Assembly (NCBI GenBank): GCA_031271275.1
Contig: JAISWA010000203.1
Span: forward strand, 1 to 8,301
Origin: Clostridiales bacterium
GTDB lineage: Bacteria; Bacillota; Clostridia; Lachnospirales; WQUN01
Length of the DNA stretch: 8,301 bases
Direction of reading: 5' to 3'
The notes under the pieces are model-generated. The model was given only the letters and a program-made list of their open reading frames with translations, had not been told where the DNA came from and searched no databases. Positions 6,855 through 8,301 of the stretch are shown one piece after another (within the stretch, counting starts at the first letter, position 1; the number at the start of each line of letters is the position of its first letter). The translations under genes were made by a program, and so were the position numbers.

Positions 6855-6944
6855 AGGCTGTCTAACCCCGCAGTATATAACCTTCGTTCGCCCGTTCTTT
6901 CCATGCCGTCATTGGGGAATAGGGCGCAGTGAAGAAAATACCTA
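6855..6944. other. Spacer between hicB and the Cof phosphatase, with a possible decayed kernel repeat
   Basis: This 90-base spacer has no reading frame I can support. At 6908-6937 the plus strand reads GTCATT, then eight bases, then GGGCGCAGTGAAGAAA. That resembles the kernel at 1180-1206 with three mismatches in the last 16 bases and a six-base length difference. The same place contains ATTGGGGAATAGGGCGCA (6911-6928), which resembles a sequence upstream of hicA. On the minus strand TATACT occurs 31 bases before the phosphatase start but lacks a good -35 box. Confidence 0.35.
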
Positions 6945-7163
6945 TTAACTAACTTGATAAATAGCGGGACGATATACCGGATTGGGAATAGCAATCCCGT
7001 TTGCTAAAGCGGAAGCCATCCATGCCGTCTTTGCCTTTAATACTTCGGATAATGCGGCTTCCGGCGTCTCCCCAAACGCTGAACAAGAAAACAAATCGGG
7101 AATGTCGGCAATATACCCGTTATCATCTTCGCTGAAGAAAACATTTATATGATAATCCCTCAT
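6945..7163 (-). CDS. hicB: HicB-family antitoxin, short form
   Basis: HicB antitoxins bind and block their partner HicA RNase. This 72-residue protein has the compact HicB fold: an N-terminal beta strand (DYHINVFF), the YIADIPDLFSC segment (17-27), then GETPEAALSEV (31-41) leading into the helix KAKTAWMASALANG, and the IPNPVYRP tail. It resembles the roughly 70-residue class of HicB proteins. The extra C-terminal ribbon-helix-helix or helix-turn-helix DNA-binding domain of longer HicBs is absent, so autoregulation by direct DNA binding is not evident. The start overlaps the hicA stop as ATGA (7160-7163). GGAGGAG inside the end of hicA (7169-7175) lies five bases before the ATG, so translation is likely coupled. 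The order toxin then antitoxin is normal for hicAB. Confidence 0.87.
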   Translation of the reverse strand: MRDYHINVFFSEDDNGYIADIPDLFSCSAFGETPEAALSEVLKAKTAWMASALANGIAIPNPVYRPAIYQVS

Positions 7164-7417
7164 GTTTGCTCCTCCATTTTTATACTATATCGCTCAATAA
7201 TAGTTATAAATTGACGAACTTGATAGGGTTTGGCATCTTTACCGTCACTTTGAATGGAGATAAGCTGCTTATATTCCTTATTTATAAAGATATGATGGCT
7301 TCCGTTTATCCTGTCCAGTCTAAACCCAAACGACTCAACAATGCCAATGAATTCTACGAATAAGACGTTCTTTCCCCTACCGTGCAATATTTGTTGAAAT
7401 AGCTTCTTTTTGTTCAT
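7160..7417 (-). CDS. hicA: HicA-family toxin (mRNA interferase)
   Basis: HicA toxins are small double-stranded-RNA-binding-fold RNases that cleave mRNA until neutralised by HicB. The 85-residue product has the signature GSHHIF (39-44), whose histidine is the catalytic residue in this family, and the C-terminal block AKPYQVRQFI (62-71). The leading segment KLFQQILHGRGKNVLFVEF matches the longer HicA form in which this helix precedes FGFRLDR. The protein therefore appears full length and active-site intact. ATG 7417 has GGAG at 7429-7432, eleven bases upstream, which is rather far, so expression may be modest. It sits 67 bases downstream of the HAD phosphatase gene, and that spacer carries nested inverted repeats. 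Composition is AT-rich, as is common for transferred toxin-antitoxin pairs. Confidence 0.9.
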   Translation of the reverse strand: MNKKKLFQQILHGRGKNVLFVEFIGIVESFGFRLDRINGSHHIFINKEYKQLISIQSDGKDAKPYQVRQFITIIERYSIKMEEQT

Positions 7418-7445
7418 GGCATTAGTTTCTCCAAACCTTAAATTT

Positions 7446-7484
7446 AATTCGCTATAGGGGAATATGGCGAATTCAATCTATAGC
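7446..7484. promoter_or_regulatory. Nested, mutually exclusive inverted repeats upstream of hicA
   Basis: Two perfect 7-base inverted repeats interlock in the 67-base spacer. AATTCGC (7446-7452) pairs with GCGAATT (7467-7473), and GCTATAG (7451-7457) pairs with CTATAGC (7478-7484). They share bases 7451-7452 and cannot both form in one strand. The outer arm ends at the stop codon of the upstream HAD gene. The site could be an operator over a hicA promoter or an mRNA structure. No clear -35/-10 pair and no U-run after a stem were found, so promoter and terminator roles both remain unsupported. Confidence 0.35.
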
Positions 7485-8144
7485 TTATACTACAGAGACA
7501 AGCATCTTCGTCAAATCATTAACATTTTCTGCGATTAAAGTTGCGCCAACACTTTTTAATTCAAAAAAATCCCCATAACCGTATAATACGCCTATACTTT
7601 CCATACCTATTTCTTTTGCACCAATAATGTCGTGTTCCCTATCACCAACCATAACACATTCCTCATGTTCAGATATGTTCATGTTTTCAAGCGCGTATCT
7701 TAAAACCTCACTTTTTTTTGAACGCCGTCCGTCTAATTCACTGCCAGAAATAAAGCAAAAATATTGATGGAGGTTAAAGTGCTTCAGTATTTTTTCTGCA
7801 TAGACAACAGGCTTTGAAGTGGCTACTATTAAATATTTCCCCGCATTGTGCAGATTTTCCAACATAGTATCAATACCTTGATACGGAGTATTTTCAAATA
7901 TGCCTTTTTCAGAAAAATATTCTCTGTATTTGACAACAGCGTTCTCCACCTTTTCATCATTGAATCCATAATACTTTTTATAAGAATCCCTCAGTGGCGG
8001 ACCAATAAAAGATATAAGTGAATCAATGTCTGTCACATGTATATCAAACGCCTTTAACGAGTATTGAACCGATTTTGTGATACCCGTTTTAGGGTCAGTT
8101 AAAGTACCGTCTAAATCAAATAAAATATATTTTTTATCTTTCAT
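7485..8144 (-). CDS. HAD hydrolase, phosphoglycolate-phosphatase-like (class I cap)
   Basis: This is a 219-residue HAD-IA phosphatase of the Gph/phosphoglycolate phosphatase-like group common in Bacillota. Motif I is FDLDGTLTD (9-17), with Asp10 as nucleophile and Asp12 as acid/base. The helical cap spans about 20-90 and includes FIGPPLRDSYKKYYGF (46-61), typical of the group. Motif II is ATSKP (108-112), motif III a lysine near 143-144, and motif IV VGDREHDIIGAK (166-177). No membrane or export signal is visible. Candidate substrates include phosphoglycolate, nucleotides or pyrophosphate, but the sequence does not decide. The start ATG 8144 has GGAGG at 8149-8153, four bases away, which is strong but close. 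It is AT-rich (20 G or C among bases 7921-7980) and lies 81 bases downstream of a truncated gene. Nothing shows a functional link to hicAB. Confidence 0.88.
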   Translation of the reverse strand: MKDKKYILFDLDGTLTDPKTGITKSVQYSLKAFDIHVTDIDSLISFIGPPLRDSYKKYYGFNDEKVENAVVKYREYFSEKGIFENTPYQGIDTMLENLHNAGKYLIVATSKPVVYAEKILKHFNLHQYFCFISGSELDGRRSKKSEVLRYALENMNISEHEECVMVGDREHDIIGAKEIGMESIGVLYGYGDFFELKSVGATLIAENVNDLTKMLVSVV

Positions 8145-8225
8145 TTGCCCTCCCGATTATATAAACTCTTTTATTTCGCCCTATCTTTCTAAATTCACCT
8201 TTAGGAATGAAGCGTATGAAGATTT

Positions 8226-8301
8226 TTATACTTCGCAATATTGGTCGATATAGGCTATCATTTTATGTTTAATCATATCATCGATATAAACTTTACCGTC
8301 T
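8226..8301 (-). CDS. C-terminal end of an unidentified gene, cut by window edge
   Basis: One minus-strand frame enters from the right edge and ends at TAA 8226-8228, giving 24 visible residues that end DDMIKHKMIAYIDQYCEV. The residue mix looks like ordinary protein, and the position 81 bases upstream of a same-strand gene fits a real gene. The tail is too short to assign a family, and a chance open frame of this length is possible. Confidence 0.4.
   Translation of the reverse strand, partial: DGKVYIDDMIKHKMIAYIDQYCEV

Noticed and set aside
7446..7484. Rho-independent terminator after the HAD gene
   Set aside because: The stems are only 7 bases, the loops are long, and no U-run follows on the transcribed strand.
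8145..8225. Promoter for the HAD gene from TATAAT just before its ribosome binding site
   Set aside because: TATAAT lies only two bases from GGGAGG, so transcription would begin at or past the ribosome binding site. No matching -35 box is present. I see nothing else supportable in this spacer.

Overview
The window looks like a piece of an anaerobic, probably gut-associated Bacillota/Clostridia-type genome. This rests on purine-rich AGGAG/AGGGAG/GGAGG ribosome binding sites, the style of the uronate genes, and a GTCATTCTGAGCGAAG-type intergenic repeat that I associate with such genomes. The taxonomic call is inference. Every convincing gene lies on the minus strand, so transcription runs from high to low coordinates.

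The window has two compositional halves. Positions 1 to about 5975 are GC-rich and hold four hexuronate catabolism genes in transcription order: uxuB (fructuronate reductase, 4367-5971), uxaC (uronate isomerase, 2743-4158), uxaB (tagaturonate reductase, 1241-2725) and the N-terminal three quarters of uxaA (altronate dehydratase, 1091 to beyond base 1). UxaC converts D-galacturonate to tagaturonate and D-glucuronate to fructuronate. UxaB then makes altronate and UxaA dehydrates it to 2-keto-3-deoxygluconate (KDG). UxuB makes mannonate, which needs a mannonate dehydratase (UxuA) that is not in the window. The KDG kinase, the aldolase, the uronate transporter and any regulator are also absent here and may lie beyond base 1 or elsewhere.

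From about 6027 to the right edge the DNA is clearly AT-richer and more accessory in character. In transcription order it holds the last 24 codons of an unknown gene (8226-8301), a phosphoglycolate-phosphatase-like HAD hydrolase (7485-8144), a hicA-hicB toxin-antitoxin pair whose reading frames overlap by 4 bases (7417-6945), and a Cof-type HAD phosphatase (6027-6854) that sits 55 bases upstream of uxuB.

The most unusual structure is in the two long intergenic spacers of the uronate cluster. Both carry tandem arrays grown from the same 27-base kernel. The uxaA/uxaB spacer has three 22-base units. The uxuB/uxaC spacer has three 42-base units plus a shortened fourth. The two kernels are inverted relative to each other and bracket uxaC-uxaB, so one polycistronic mRNA would carry complementary copies on either side of these two genes. 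I see no CRISPR array, rRNA, tRNA, insertion sequence or convincing rho-independent terminator. The best candidates for something undescribed are the repeat arrays and the short repeats around hicAB.
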